Positions 43,939 through 56,000 of a stretch of DNA of 64,000 bases are shown here, in pieces. Positions within the stretch are counted from its first letter, which is position 1; each line of letters opens with the position of its first letter. Where the stretch lies: assembly GCA_022113835.1 (NCBI GenBank), contig JAILWY010000021.1:9052001-9116000 (forward strand), read 5' to 3'. A program made the position numbers and the translations under genes. The notes under the pieces were generated by a model. It was not told where the DNA came from and did no database searches. It saw nothing but the letters and a program-made list of their open reading frames with translations. This DNA comes from Atopsyche davidsoni. Its lineage: Eukaryota; Arthropoda; Insecta; Trichoptera; Hydrobiosidae.

Positions 43939-45611
43939 TGCGGTCTTTTAATTTGGTTCACTTTATACTAAGATTGGTCAATTTGAAAAAACTAATATGT
44001 TCAAAACATTCAGATGAAAATTTCTAGGTTATCGAAGAACAACTTTGTATTAACCCACGAGGACGACATATTTGACTTTTATAAATTGTCTATGTATTGT
44101 GTTATTGCCTAATTGTTTATGGCACTATAATGTGGCATGCCACAAAAAAAATTATTATTTGATTGTTCAAAAGTGGGTTATTAAATAAATTATTTAGTTG
44201 TATTATCAAGTTGCCAATATAATGTAGTTTTTATCATGCCTTAATGTTTATTTTCACTAAAAATCAATTAAAAATAAATATTGATTTATGTTATTAATAG
44301 ATGGCGTACATTGTAAATTCAATTAACCTGAGTATTCAACAGTTTTAAATAAATGTATTTATTTGAATTGTATTAGTACATATTTAAATAAAATATTGAA
44401 GATATTTTAATTTATTTCATTAACAAAAGTAATCAATTCATATGTGCATTTATTATTTTTTTTAAAAAGAAGGTTATTGGTAAAGCAGATTTCTACAGAT
44501 GGCATTAAATTCTTTAAACCATCTCGTATGTTGCCCGCTAGGATTGCTCGCAGCACTACTTGAAGCTCCGCGAGATCTTGCATCTCACTCATTCTTACTA
44601 TTTTTACGCTGTGCATCATAGAATAATGAAAGCCATCTCGCTCAAATGCTGAGACGCAACCATATTTTCAGGTGTGTTGACGGGAGTGGTTGTCTTTTGT
44701 GTATAGGTATTTAATTTACGGGTATTAAAATAATAAAAATGTGAATTTTATAAACATTTCGTCGTATTCCGTGAAAAACAAACAATTGATGTGCAATTCA
44801 TCCGAAACACAATGTATATAAACAAAGTGTAAATACCGTCGTTCAGGTGTAGGTTCTCTGTGAATGTTTTTGTGGTAATTGCTTACATCGACTGCGATCT
44901 CGGATAAGTCAACAAGAACATATTTAGGAGCAATGTTAAATCTGTCGACGTTGAATGCGATCCTGACACCTCCAAATGTGTCATTCAGGTACAAGTAACT
45001 TAAAACAACATGTTTACAGTAGGCCGAAGTCATAAAACATTATAGCCATATTTATTAGCACAAGCCATAAAAATGCACAATATTTCTTATTGTTGTGAAG
45101 ACCGCTACTGACGACTGTCATTGTCCAGCTTTGTTTATTATCTTCAAAATTTATTTCTGTAAAAGAATGTGATGTTATTGATATTTTCAATTTATTCATA
45201 GACTTCATCTGTATTAAGAAATGTCATTTTTTTAACCAAATTATCGCATTGACGTGTCGTAAACTACTTATATACAATTTTGGGTTTATTCTTGTTATTT
45301 ACGAAATATATTTAGATTGCATGCCTATATTTTTCAAATTTGAAACAAAAATATTGTTATCAGTAAAAAAATTAGGTTTTCCATTATCATGATTACAATA
45401 ATTTTTAGATTAAAACTCATCAGTGGCATATTAGTATTGTAGAATGTGGCCTTAATATGAATGTATTACTTTATTTTAATTAAATAAATATTTTGATTAA
45501 TCGAACTATGATATAAAATTGAATTAATATTGTCTTAAAGTTTTAACTGACTTTTTTTACATATGTTAAAGAGAGAGTAAGATTATTCATAAAATTTGTC
45601 TACTGTTACAG
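43939..45611. other. region between UTP18 and the MBD-like exon
   Basis: Two genes diverge here (UTP18 on minus, the exon at 45612 on plus), so their promoters may lie in it. It also holds three minus-strand open frames listed separately. Otherwise AT-rich. Confidence 0.5.
44407..45208 (-). CDS. unassigned minus-strand open frames, possible small gene or relic
   Basis: Three minus-strand frames sit close together: 45208-45014 (64 aa, with a hydrophobic stretch CAFLWLVLINMAIMFYDF that could span a membrane), 45033-44725 (102 aa) and 44619-44407 (70 aa). Their composition is more protein-like than the AT-rich noise around them, for example NVDRFNIAPKYVLVDLSEIA. After AVD at about 44887 there is a good donor (gtaagc), and acceptor-like cag precedes 45208 and 44611. 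No family is recognised and no full splice model fits. It could be an unknown gene or a decayed one. Confidence 0.25.
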
Positions 45612-46540
45612 GAGACAGTGCCGGTAAGCAGCCGTCAGGCCGCGGGGTGCCGTGACGTCCCGGTCATGTCCGGCAAGGCAGAGTCCTCCGGGGGCTCGGC
45701 CTCGCCCTCCGGGGGCCCGGCCTCGCCCTCCGGCCTGCTCTTGTACGCTCCCCCTGCCCCTCCCGAGGACGGCGACCCCTCTCGCTCGCGCTACCGGGCC
45801 TTCCGCAATGGCGTTTCTATGCACAGGGACGCCTCCGACCACTCTGACAACATTCAGTATGCCTGTAAACCGGTCAATAATCTCACCGATCATGTCATGC
45901 CCGGCATGATCAATAACACATACTCTATAGGCATTCAGAATATTCAGAGCGGTCACAGAATAATGCAGCACGATCTGTTCAATTCCAAATCTCAGAGCGG
46001 AACCTCGGTGCAGTCCGGTTCGGGCAATGTCAATTACCAGGAATTGAGCCTTGAACGAAGCGGAGGATCGCTACCATCCGGGGGAGAATCTGTTCGATCC
46101 GACACTGGCGAGTCCTGCTCCAGTCTGAGTTCAGCGGATGGCCAAAACGAGTGCACCGGAAACATTTTGATTCTCCCCGGCCACATGCCTTCAGTCGCAC
46201 ACGGTCAGCAGATTCAGAACCAAAACCGTATTATTCTGAATCACAATCACGGTGTGCTCAACCACAATCAGGCGCCGGGGAATATAGTTATCAACCGAGT
46301 AGACAACAACATCCATGCCGGGCAGCATGTGCTGCAAGGCACATGCCAGCAGATGGCGGGGGCCGGGGAGATAGGGGGGGTGAGTGCGTGCAGTGGTGGT
46401 GTAGTGAGCAGTGGTGCTGGTGCGGTGGTGCAATCCTTCCTGGCGGCAGATGGTAGACTCGTGCCTCAGGAGGTGCAAGTGATTGTGGTTCCTTACGGGT
46501 GGAATAGGCTGGTTAACGGAAACAGTGTCGTCTACAGGAG
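45612..46540 (+). CDS. large exon ending in a probable MBD/TAM domain start (MBD5/6 / six-banded type)
   Basis: Acceptor gttacag, donor gtgaga. The frame is open from the exon start, with a probable initiator ATG at 45666 (MSGKAESSGGSASPSGG). About 291 codons follow to the donor, leaving in phase 2. The middle is Ser/Gly-rich, then Asn/His/Gln-rich (IILNHNHGVLNHNQ), probably disordered. The end reads VQVIVVPYGWNRLVNGNSVV then YRR. VP-x-GW-x-R with a following V-x-Y is how the methyl-CpG-binding (TAM) domain of MBD5/MBD6-type chromatin proteins begins; the ISPSG-type second half would be on the next exon, which I cannot find. The exon is certain as coding; the family call is tentative. The first in-frame codons before ATG may be 5' UTR. 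Confidence 0.55.
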
Positions 46541-47270
46541 GTGAGATTTATTTTCACTTTTACTCTTTATTTACTGCTGATTTTCAATATTATATTTTAA
46601 CAATCTCATTTTATCTTTTTATACCTCTACTATTATATTATTAATATCGTGTAATATAATTTTATCTTTTATTATTAGGTTTTTACATCAAGTATCGATG
46701 GCTTTATATTTTATTTTAGCATTCAATTTGCAAAAGAGGCCGCTGCAATGTACCTGAAGTGATGGCCTTTATCACATCCAAACTTAACTCCTTAATAACA
46801 GAAACTTTAATTACTATGTACTGGATATTGTATTTTTATTATATTTTTTATCATTCTTCAAAACATCATCCACAGTTATTCTAACAAAATATTACCATTG
46901 ATACTTGGAAATAAAAAGTATATAATACTTTTTATTTGAAAACTGAATTCAATTATAATCTTCAAATTCAACTGCAGTATTGATTATATCTTTATTACTA
47001 AAGATTTTTAAGCTATAATCGTATTAGGATTACTTAAATTAACTTCTGAGAATATTTTGTATTTTTTAATATTTTATTAATAATATAAATTTATTAATAA
47101 AATATTTATTTATTTTAAGTTCTGTAAACTAAATAGGGCAGATAAATATATTTTATGTATGTATTGGCAACAATGTTAATTCATTATTTATCATCATAAT
47201 CGGTTTTACTATTTTTTGTTTTTTTAACTGATTTTTTTATATTTAAAAAAATTAATAATACAAATTTTTT

Positions 47271-47399
47271 TAATATTTAAATAAAATAAAATACTTGAGT
47301 GATTTTTTCACATGTTAATTTTTATTGGTGACCAGTTTCACCAATAAAAATTAGCATGTGGAAAAATCACTCAAGTATTTTATTTTATTTAAAATATTA
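47271..47399. repeat. near-perfect foldback (hairpin) element
   Basis: Left arm 47271-47331 and right arm 47338-47399 are reverse complements with only two mismatches and a one-base indel over about 61 bp. The loop is six bases (ccagtt). Arms this well matched suggest a recent foldback/MITE-like insertion or an inverted duplication. Confidence 0.92.
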
Positions 47400-47799
47400 A
47401 AATGATATTCCAGCAGATACTCTCTGTCAAAAATATTGATTATTTATAAAAAAAATTGTCAAATAAGTATGAATAGCGACCGGTAAAAATTCGTTTTTAA
47501 ACAAATTAGAAATTAGATCCGTGATCTGTTTTATCAACTACTGAAAATAAAGAATTTTTGTCTAGATGCTCAATTATATTTTACATTAATATTTTTGAAT
47601 ATGCAGTTCAATGTATGCATTTAAGAGTGCCCGGTCCTACATGGAGTTAGCCTCTTGAGCGGAAATCGACTTTGTGCACGAGAATACAAACATGCGGCTT
47701 AAAAAACATACCTTGAAGTTGAGTCGGATATAAATATCATTAAGAAAATATAAATATCATTTCAATATCACATAGAAGGTATATTAAAAAATATTATTA

Positions 47800-47935
47800 G
47801 GTTAGCTTGTTGGCTCGACGTTAAACCGTTGACTCTTGAACGAGACAGCCCCGGCTCGATCCCCGTCCTTGGCAGGCGAATCCCAAATTCATGTAACCGA
47901 ACTCAAACCCGTTTGGTCAGTTTGCTCGAAAACGA
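47800..47935 (+). repeat. tRNA-derived SINE-like fragment
   Basis: ttagcttgttggctcgacg resembles a pol III A box, and ggctcgatccc about 40 bp later resembles a B box at tRNA-like spacing. Downstream is non-tRNA sequence. It cannot be folded as a canonical tRNA, so a SINE head is more likely than a gene. Confidence 0.4.
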
Positions 47936-48344
47936 TTTGTAGTAACAATGCACGTGTCGATATAAATTATTTAAAACAAAATAATTTTGCGGGTAAATAT
48001 ATTTTGCTCGCTTTGATTTCTTATCTAGGTCTTTCAGGGCGTAAAGTGGATTTCAAATGAGATCATTCACTTATTTGTTTGAATCCAAATTATAAAGTGC
48101 CATCCGGACCCCCCGAAACAAAGGCCCATCGAGATGCGTCACGGCTATATTTCGTGTCATGGGTGTATGTGAGATTAAACAGAGGACTTCTTAAATCAAA
48201 GATCCCATTGTCGGCTGCAAAAATCTGAAAGAATGAAGAGTCAAGGACCAACGCCTTCATTGTATCCTCCTGCAAATTTGCAGGGGAGGTCATCGAAATC
48301 ACGCAAGGCACTTATTTGTCACATGATACATAGAAATTGTATTT

Positions 48345-48360
48345 AAAAAAAAAAAAAAAA
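48345..48360 (+). repeat. A homopolymer at an AT/GC composition boundary
   Basis: Sixteen A residues directly abut a very GC-rich segment (cgggcgggca). It could be a retroposon tail or chance. Confidence 0.6.
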
Positions 48361-49007
48361 CGGGCGGGCATTGTTTTGTCGCTCGCGTGGAGTGAGCCGC
48401 CGCGCAGGGTGCGCTGGGGAAACGTAATTTCAAACTTGTCTCTCTAGCCATTGTTACACAAAGCCTACTCGTATACCAGCCTCTGCACAAACCACCAAAA
48501 CGCATGCATGGCCTGCGATCCAATTACTCGGGAGCGGGGTTGGTTAATTGTTTTTAGCTTAATCAGTGCTGTGCGGCCGAGCGAGTCTCCCCCCGGCGAC
48601 TTGCTCCGGTCGTGCCGTACCCCAATGCGGCTCGCGGGGACCCGTCGCTCTTCAGTTTTTAAATTGATTTTGTATGAATACGACTAAAGAAAGAAGGGGA
48701 TCGCTCGTTTGCGCCGAGAACGCTTTGCGATCTTCGTCAATCTTCGTTCCATATTCAGCCGGCGGCTTGCGGTACAAACGACAGCTCACGAGGAAAAAAT
48801 ATGTGGAAGCATAACATTTTGTGACGTACTAGCAGGCTCGTCGCGGAAGACCGTTTGGGAAGCGCTGCATCACGCCAACGGAGATGACGCTTGCGCAGAG
48901 TATCGCGGATTTAATAAAATGTTTGTTTTGTGTTATCTGCGAGCTTGCGAACCCGCGGTCTCCCGCCGGGCAGCCGAGAGGTCAAGGAGTGAGCCTCGCG
49001 GCCTCGA

Positions 49008-49034
49008 CCTCCTCCTCCTCCTCCTCCTCCTCCT
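49008..49034. repeat. CTC trinucleotide repeat
   Basis: About nine perfect ctc/cct units in a CpG-rich segment. The Leu, Ser or Glu runs in overlapping frames come from this repeat. Confidence 0.9.
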
Positions 49035-50227
49035 GCACCCGCCCGGCTGCCGGGACGGCCCGCGGAAGGAAAGCCTCGACTGTCTTTCGTGACATCTCCC
49101 CAACATAATGGTAGTTTTTCAATTCCATTTCTGAAAACATAGATATTTTCAGAGGCGAATGTTTCAAATTGAGCTTGGCTGATATTTTAAATTCTTTTCA
49201 TTTTTCTTTCAAATGATTTTCCTTCGCCCTGATTCTGGTAGCAATTTATAATTGAATCGAAAATAGATTCGGATCGATTTCAAACAACTGTGCAAACCGC
49301 TTAAATCCGAGGCAAGTATACACCCGATGAACTAGCGTTCAGCTTGAGTTTGAACTAATGCACAACCGGTTGACATTATTGATCGTTAAATGTGAAGTTA
49401 ACCTTTCATGATCGTAATGTCGGCTACCTGATGACTGAAGGCTTTATTCTGTTTCTTGTACAGAGAATCGATATTTTTTTTATTGATATCATCTCTCACA
49501 TCTTTTTAAACATGTACTGAATTCTTATGCAAATATATTAAAATTAATATAATTTTAAAATATGCATGATTTTTTACTACACAGTTTATGCTGTATATTC
49601 TCTTTGGTCATACGTATCCCTTGAAATTTTGTAATTTATTTAATATGAGTAAATTAAATAAATTACACATTATGACTATTGAATATATAATAAATATTTT
49701 TTTATAGTTGACGTAATATATACGTCCAAAGCCATGCTTGAAATTCTTAAATTATACTAATTAGATATCATTAAACGATGAACATTATTTTAAACAAACG
49801 TTATCACTCAAACCAGTACACACAATATAATAAAAGCGACCCACATGAAAAATCAACGAGAACTTTGAGTCATCTTTGTCTCGCGAATTAAAGAACTCAA
49901 TAATCGTATTATTTTTAAAATAAGTATATATTATCTATTATTTTATTGTATTTGCTGTTTTATTTACTTGTACGGACAGCATGCCACTGGTAAATTATAC
50001 TAATGCTGCAATATATCCGCATATATTGAATAAATGCTCATAAATGATTTCTTCAAAAGTGTATTGGCAGCCCTCAATGTCGAATTTTCATTTGAAGACA
50101 AATTTGTCTTGATTTATCTGGATGTGTAAAATCGAGACGTTTCCTCCTCGTCCTCGTCAAAAACTCGTCGTTCTCTCGCTTGCAATTAGGCGCATCCTGC
50201 GAACGGGCGCGACCGCTCCGCTGGCCC

Positions 50228-50377
50228 GCACGCCGCACGCCGCACGCCGCACGCCGCACGCCGCACGCCGCACGCCGCACGCCGCACGCCGCACGCCGCA
50301 CGCCGCACGCCGCACGCCGCACGCCGCACGCCGCACGCCGCACGCCGCACGCCGCACGCCGCACGCCGCACGCCGCA
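50228..50377. repeat. GC-rich 7-bp tandem repeat (cgccgca)
   Basis: About 21 near-identical copies of the heptamer. Because 7 is not a multiple of 3 and the unit lacks stop codons, all frames stay open and give PHAARRT- or CGVRRAA-type peptides on both strands. These are not evidence of protein coding. Confidence 0.97.
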
Positions 50378-50599
50378 CCGGCCCGCGCAATAAATAACAA
50401 GACCTCAGCGCATCGCTGCCCGCACCGACAAATTTTATGATAACGCGCATGTCTGTCACATGTTATAAATATATATATATATTTGCCAGTAAATAATATT
50501 AAACATTTTAAACGATTCAGTATTTTTCTCCCATGCTGTGAATACAATATTTAGATAATGAAACGATGAGAAATATATCGATTTTTTTTCACGGCACTG

Positions 50600-50690
50600 G
50601 TAGAATTCGGCCGCCACCTCCACAGCTATTGTAGCCCAATCGGTTACAGTGCCGGCTACCCTTGCACGAAACTGAATATTTTTATCGTTT
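50600..50690 (+). repeat. tRNA-like A-box fragment
   Basis: gtagcccaatcggttacagtgccggctacccttgcacg (about 50633-50670) looks like a tRNA 5' half with an A box, but no matching acceptor or T arm follows. Probably a SINE fragment. Confidence 0.3.
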
Positions 50691-52433
50691 TATTATACTT
50701 AAGCCTAATTGCATTCAATTTAATTGAAATATTTTCGGCATTTATGCGACAATTTTCATACAAGCTGTTGAAAATTATCTGAATTTAAAAAATACAATGT
50801 TTCAAAGTGTTACATAGTATGATGGATATACTGTCATTTCCCTTACAGTTTATAGTTACCAGCTTTTTAGCTTGTTATACCTAATAGGGCAGAGGTAGAG
50901 CTAAAGCGGCAGGGTTGACCAGATACTCATACCACATGAAAGGATTTATTTTAGTCGAGCTGCCACATAGCTAATTTCACAATTCATTAACCATTCAATA
51001 TGCTGTCTTTTCATTTATACCTTTTAGTTTTAAGTTTTCTAGCTTTTTCACATAATATATCAGAGCCTTATATCATGGCGGGGTCGGTCAGGTTCAGATA
51101 CGGAAATAAAGAATTAATTTTAGTCGAGCCGCCCTTCAGCCAGTTTCACAAAGTTTTAGTGTCAGCTTTCAATATTCATCAGCCGTTCAATTTGTGTATG
51201 CTGAGATATTGTACTCCCACTTATATTATGAAATACGTAAATACAATCCGAGCGCCTCTCGAACGGGTATTTTGTAATTAAATTCGGACCCTTCTCGTAA
51301 TTGGAGGTCGCCGAGGTCAGCAGCCGGGCTTAAGTTGTCCTGCCGCTGTTGATGGATGAGAATAAGACGCAGGAATAACTTTCTAATCAATAATTTATCT
51401 CGATCCGCTCCGGCTGTCGTCCGACCCTCATCAGCGCGGGGCATTAGCTCCCTCGAAACAATCCCAAATTCATAATTTCCTATTTGGATTACGAATCGAT
51501 CATTTTAGTTTTGGAATCGGGCATATCCGGCGCGCGCCCTGGTCTCCACCGGTTACAGCACGACAATGATGGAGGCTGGATAGGAAATCGGACCCGACGT
51601 CGCCCGTTGTATTCCATGTCACGTGGAAACGAATGGCTCTTCATTGTCAAGGGACCTTTTCATTTTTTTCTCAAAAAAACAGTTTCATTAACGATATTCT
51701 TATTTTTCTTTTTGACTTATTTTATTTACTACTGCCCTTTTTTTAAGAGAAAAAAAAACAAGGCGTTTTCGGAGAAGTATTTATGTTTTATGACCTACCT
51801 TTAATTTGTTGTCATCAAACAACTCATTAGTTGGTTATGATTTATTTACGTGCCTTCAAGTTACATACGTCGCTCAATCATACCAGAATTGTATAGATAT
51901 AGTTTTAACCAATTGAGTCTCCAGCGTAATATTTTTGCTCGAGCTGATTTTTTTTGTAATGATTATACAGGTTTTATGTCCGGAGAGCTGCGAATCAATA
52001 ATATATAAGAGCTATGACAAGATTATGTTGTCTACAAACCGTATTTCATAGTCTACGTATACGTTACTGTGTTAGAAACCTGTTTTAATGAATTAATATA
52101 TCTGTGTGTTTGATGTCTCTAGTTTTTATTGTGACGCTCGCGTTGACCAATTTGGGATCTTTGGAAGGTGATATAATGATTTAAGATAAAAGAAACGAAT
52201 GAAGATATTGTTGTTTCGCGTAACTGAAATGATCGCAAAGCGAATCGATATTAAATGGCAGCCACCTCGCCTAAACGAGGCTTTCACGATTCGCCACCGA
52301 ATCTGGCGATGATTGAGGATGGACGCTCCCGCGCGGCCGCGTGTTTTGTTTCTTTTGGCGTTCCCGCAAACCTGTCCGGACAGCTGCATCTTATAATTAC
52401 CGGGCCGCGGAGCAGAGCGGCGACCCGCGAGCG

Positions 52434-52466
52434 CCTCCGCCACTCCGCCACTCCGCCACTCCGTCA
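52434..52466. repeat. short 8-bp tandem repeat (ccactccg)
   Basis: About four copies in a CpG-rich block. Confidence 0.85.
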
Positions 52467-52695
52467 TAGTGGCCTGCCCGCCCTGCTCCCCTGTGTACCT
52501 GCATTCCGCGCACTTCGGCAATCGGTTTTTCGTTTTACATATTATTCACTTTTGAGGGAGATCTATGGCTGTCCGCTTCGCCTTTCAATTGAGCCCTCTA
52601 CACCCGGAGCAACAAATCGCACCACCAACTTGCAGCTAGCCTTCATTTGAGGTGATAATGATAAAGTACATTTTTTCATTTTTTTTATTGGTAAT

Positions 52696-52745
52696 GCACC
52701 GGCCGTGCAAGCTTGGGGATGTGGTTTCAAATCCCACACAAATCA
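52696..52745 (+). repeat. tRNA-like B-box fragment
   Basis: ggtttcaaatcccacac after caccggccgtgcaagcttgg looks like the second half of a tRNA-derived SINE head. No complete tRNA could be folded. Confidence 0.3.
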
Positions 52746-52949
52746 CGATGATATTTTTCTAAGAGTTTTTTTTAATCAATTTTCAATATTTGAAAAAATG
52801 TACTTAATCAATCAAACATGTATAGGCAAAATCGTACTTCCTGTGAGACGGTCTTCACAAAAATCAATAATATATTTATTTGAGGTGTTTTTTTTTTGTT
52901 TTTTTTGCTATGTGGTGACGATCAGTAGTTGTGTAGATAATAAGGGCCT

Positions 52950-53095
52950 CTACCCCCGCAGCGACACAACTTGCGACCGATTTGCAATCAGCCATAGCGT
53001 CTCTGTATTTTGGGTAACAAAATACAGGGACGCAAAGTAGGACGCTATTGGCTAATTGCAAGTCGATCGCGAGCTGTGTCGCGACGGGTGTAACG
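52950..53095. repeat. imperfect foldback element with nested palindrome
   Basis: The left arm (about 52953-53000; gcgacacaacttgcgaccga onward) and right arm (about 53041-53090; ending cgatcgcgagctgtgtcgcg) are complementary with several mismatches. Between them is a perfect inner palindrome: ctgtattttg (53003-53012), loop ggtaa, caaaatacag (53018-53027). The layout is that of a MITE/foldback element. Confidence 0.85.
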
Positions 53096-56000
53096 GTAAT
53101 GATATAAATGACATAACCTTGAGACGTCCCTTTTAAAATATTTTAACGACTTCTGAACATACTTACGATGAAAAGTAAAACTCAGAAATCGATTTATGCT
53201 TTCGAAAAAATAAGTTTTTAATAAAAAGCAATTTGGTACGTAGGCTATATCCGAAGTCTCGTATTGATAATATTAGTAATTGTAATGCGTAGATTAGCAG
53301 CGTGGATAAACCGGAAATTGCATAATTAAATTTTTAAAAAAGTATTTGTATAGCAACCAGATACGGGGATCGTTTACGGAGCGGTTCTTAGTCTTTTTTA
53401 AGTGGCTAATAAAATAAATGATACGTTTTTTACAGCTGACTTTCTTGGATAATTCAGGCTTTCAATACAAACGAAATACCCCGGACGTGTGTTTGACGAC
53501 AAAATATTTCAAATCCTCAACAAAATAATCAATTTGTTGTTTAAAAAAGCTTAAATTAAATGCAATATATGTACTAAAGAAGAACGATAGCACCAATAAT
53601 ATCGAGAAAATACCAATTCAACAAATACCGTAGTTTTTTTACCTAAAAAAATTAAGAGGGGTGTCGTGTTTTAAGCTGTTTGAATTGCACGCCACTGTAT
53701 TAAATAAATAAACATTTTGTATTTTATTTTCCAGTGTTTACATCCCGCTGCGGTTTATCAAATGCTCGTAACCGCATCGTTATTGCTCGCTCGGCGTCTA
53801 TTATGAAGTCGAGGAGCAAGTTGAATCTGCCCTACCATCGCCCGCAAATCGCACGCCCGCCGGCTCCGTTATTCCCGGACTGACCTTTATCCGCGCGGCG
53901 AGTGCAGGGAGCACGCCATTCAGACCGGCCCGCGGTATTCACTAATCAACCGCGACATCAGATTTTATAGGCAATACGTCAAATGCCGTTCGATGAAAGA
54001 CGCTTGATTGCGAAAATACGGTGGCATTTGGAAAATATGCCACACCGCTAAGTCTCGTGATCTGAGATATCTAAATGTTTCAGTATGTAACACTTGCACG
54101 TTTCTATGATCGACGGTAGCGCAGTTGGTGTGTTTTCGTTGAGGTGGTCAGGATCGTCCACGTGTTGATTAAACGCTTAAATTCTATTGCGACCGATATA
54201 GATAAGCCCAAATCATTACTCGGTAACTTATTAGTATTCCTGGTAAGGATTCTTGTGTATACATTTGAAATAATGGGTTCAATCACAATCACTGCCGAAA
54301 TCTTTGATCGTATGCTAAATTTATTAGGGTCGTCCTTAGTACTACACACTTGTGCATGGAATTCGATGCGATAGTATTCGTTTCAAAGCTTTCACTGTTG
54401 AATTATAGACACGTCTCGCGTGACGGTCCCTGCCGTGATGGGTTTGATGTTTTTATTAAATTATCGACTGCAAAGCTGTTGGATGCGGTTAGCTCGCGGG
54501 TTCGCCCGCCCCGCACACACGGAACGGCTACTTTTCACAAACCGCCAGTCTTCTGCCGGCATTATCTCCCCCCGCGATGGATCACGGCGGCGCCGGTGTT
54601 TGAAAGGTCACGCCTTGTGCGCCCGGTATCTCGACGGGTGATATATATATGTTTGATTAATGTCTTGTGCAGCATCCGTGGTGGATTCTGATGGCATTTT
54701 GTATCCCTCTGTTCCTTCGCATCGCGTGTTGTAATGCTATTGTCATCTCCATTCCCCCGCACGGTCTTTCATAACATATTTGACGTGACACAGATACCGA
54801 GATAGCTAGTACCTACGTGACTGTTTGAACAGATATTTTAGTGGAATTTATTTTTAGAATATAATCACGTAGGTACACGACTAACGTATTTACTTACTAA
54901 TTTGACTCGTTATCTCTACCCGTAATTAAGAGAAAAAAAATGTAATTGGTATTTTCAAGTATGTCCTCACTAGTCGTGGCTCGTCGGCTGTAACTCTTCG
55001 TGGCATTCTCAAGACGATTTTCGTAATTAATCAAGCATATTGATAGTACAGCGAAGGCGCGCGTAGCTCAGCGATGTATCCCCCCCGGTTTCACCGTGAA
55101 GTATGCGACGGGGCGGCCGTAAACTTCGGATAATTCGAGATAAACGGTTCGTAATGAAGATTCGGGAGGATGCTGTGTCCACTCTCGACGTCGGCGCACG
55201 CACCGCGGCCTGGCCGGGTGTGCAGCATTCCTCGGTTAAAATGCTAATTGGCGTGGCCGAGCCGGCACACGGAGCGGCCGCTGGCGGTGGCGCGTCCGGA
55301 GTCCGGGCGGAAGCGCCTCTTCCCTCGGAGGGCGGGGGACAGGGCCCGGCCCGATGCGCTCGTACTTTGAGATCTTCTACTACCTGGTCCCGCTACAAAG
55401 TTACAAAATCACAAGTCGACGTATCCTCATTTGAAATTCAGATCGAAATTTATCCAAACGCGCGTCCAATTTTGCATGCACGCGTGCTTAAATAATGCTG
55501 AACCACGCCCACCTGTGACACAAAACCGACGCATATTTATGTCGCATAACATTTTATTCTCCTCCAGTTATAAAATCACGGAAAAACGGCACCTCGCAAT
55601 TTGAATACGCTTAAGCGTATTTTTATCGCGTTCTCAAGGCCGAGTATCATTTGATGACCGTTCCCTTGAATGGGCGATATCTCAAGCGGGAGGCGCGGAC
55701 GGCACTTAAAGTTTGTATAAAACCGAAACACCTCGTCCGCCACATGTAAAGTTGCGGTTAATGGGGGTTCTTTATTATCCCCGGGAGACGCAATAAAACG
55801 CAAAGGTTTAACTTTCTCCCCGTCTTCACAAAAACCGTTGCAGTTAAAAATTTACGTCCCTCTCCTATCTGCGAGGGCAATAAACCGCACTCCTGGCGCC
55901 CGCGCAATCCTTCCGCGTGCATTCTGCTCCTGATGGGCGTTATGCGCATCATTGTTTGCTGCTCTGGGATACGTATTTCATTACCTAGCTTTTGCTTAAA

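Larger units (their letters stand above)
46541..48340. other. start of a long intron or intergenic region, AT-rich part
   Basis: Very AT-rich up to about 47600. It holds a near-perfect hairpin (47271-47399) and a SINE-like tRNA fragment (about 47800-47930). No coding exon was found. Confidence 0.55.

Noticed and set aside
50074..50547. Frames of up to 157 codons on both strands with repeated Arg/Ala/Cys or His/Ala peptides
   Set aside because: Produced by the stop-free 7-bp repeat, not by selection for protein.
54100..54170. tRNA-like ggtagcgcagttggt motif
   Set aside because: An A-box-like sequence only; no anticodon arm or T arm at the right spacing.
55053..55110. tRNA-like gcgcgtagctcagcgatgt motif
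   Set aside because: An A-box-like sequence without a matching B box or acceptor stem.
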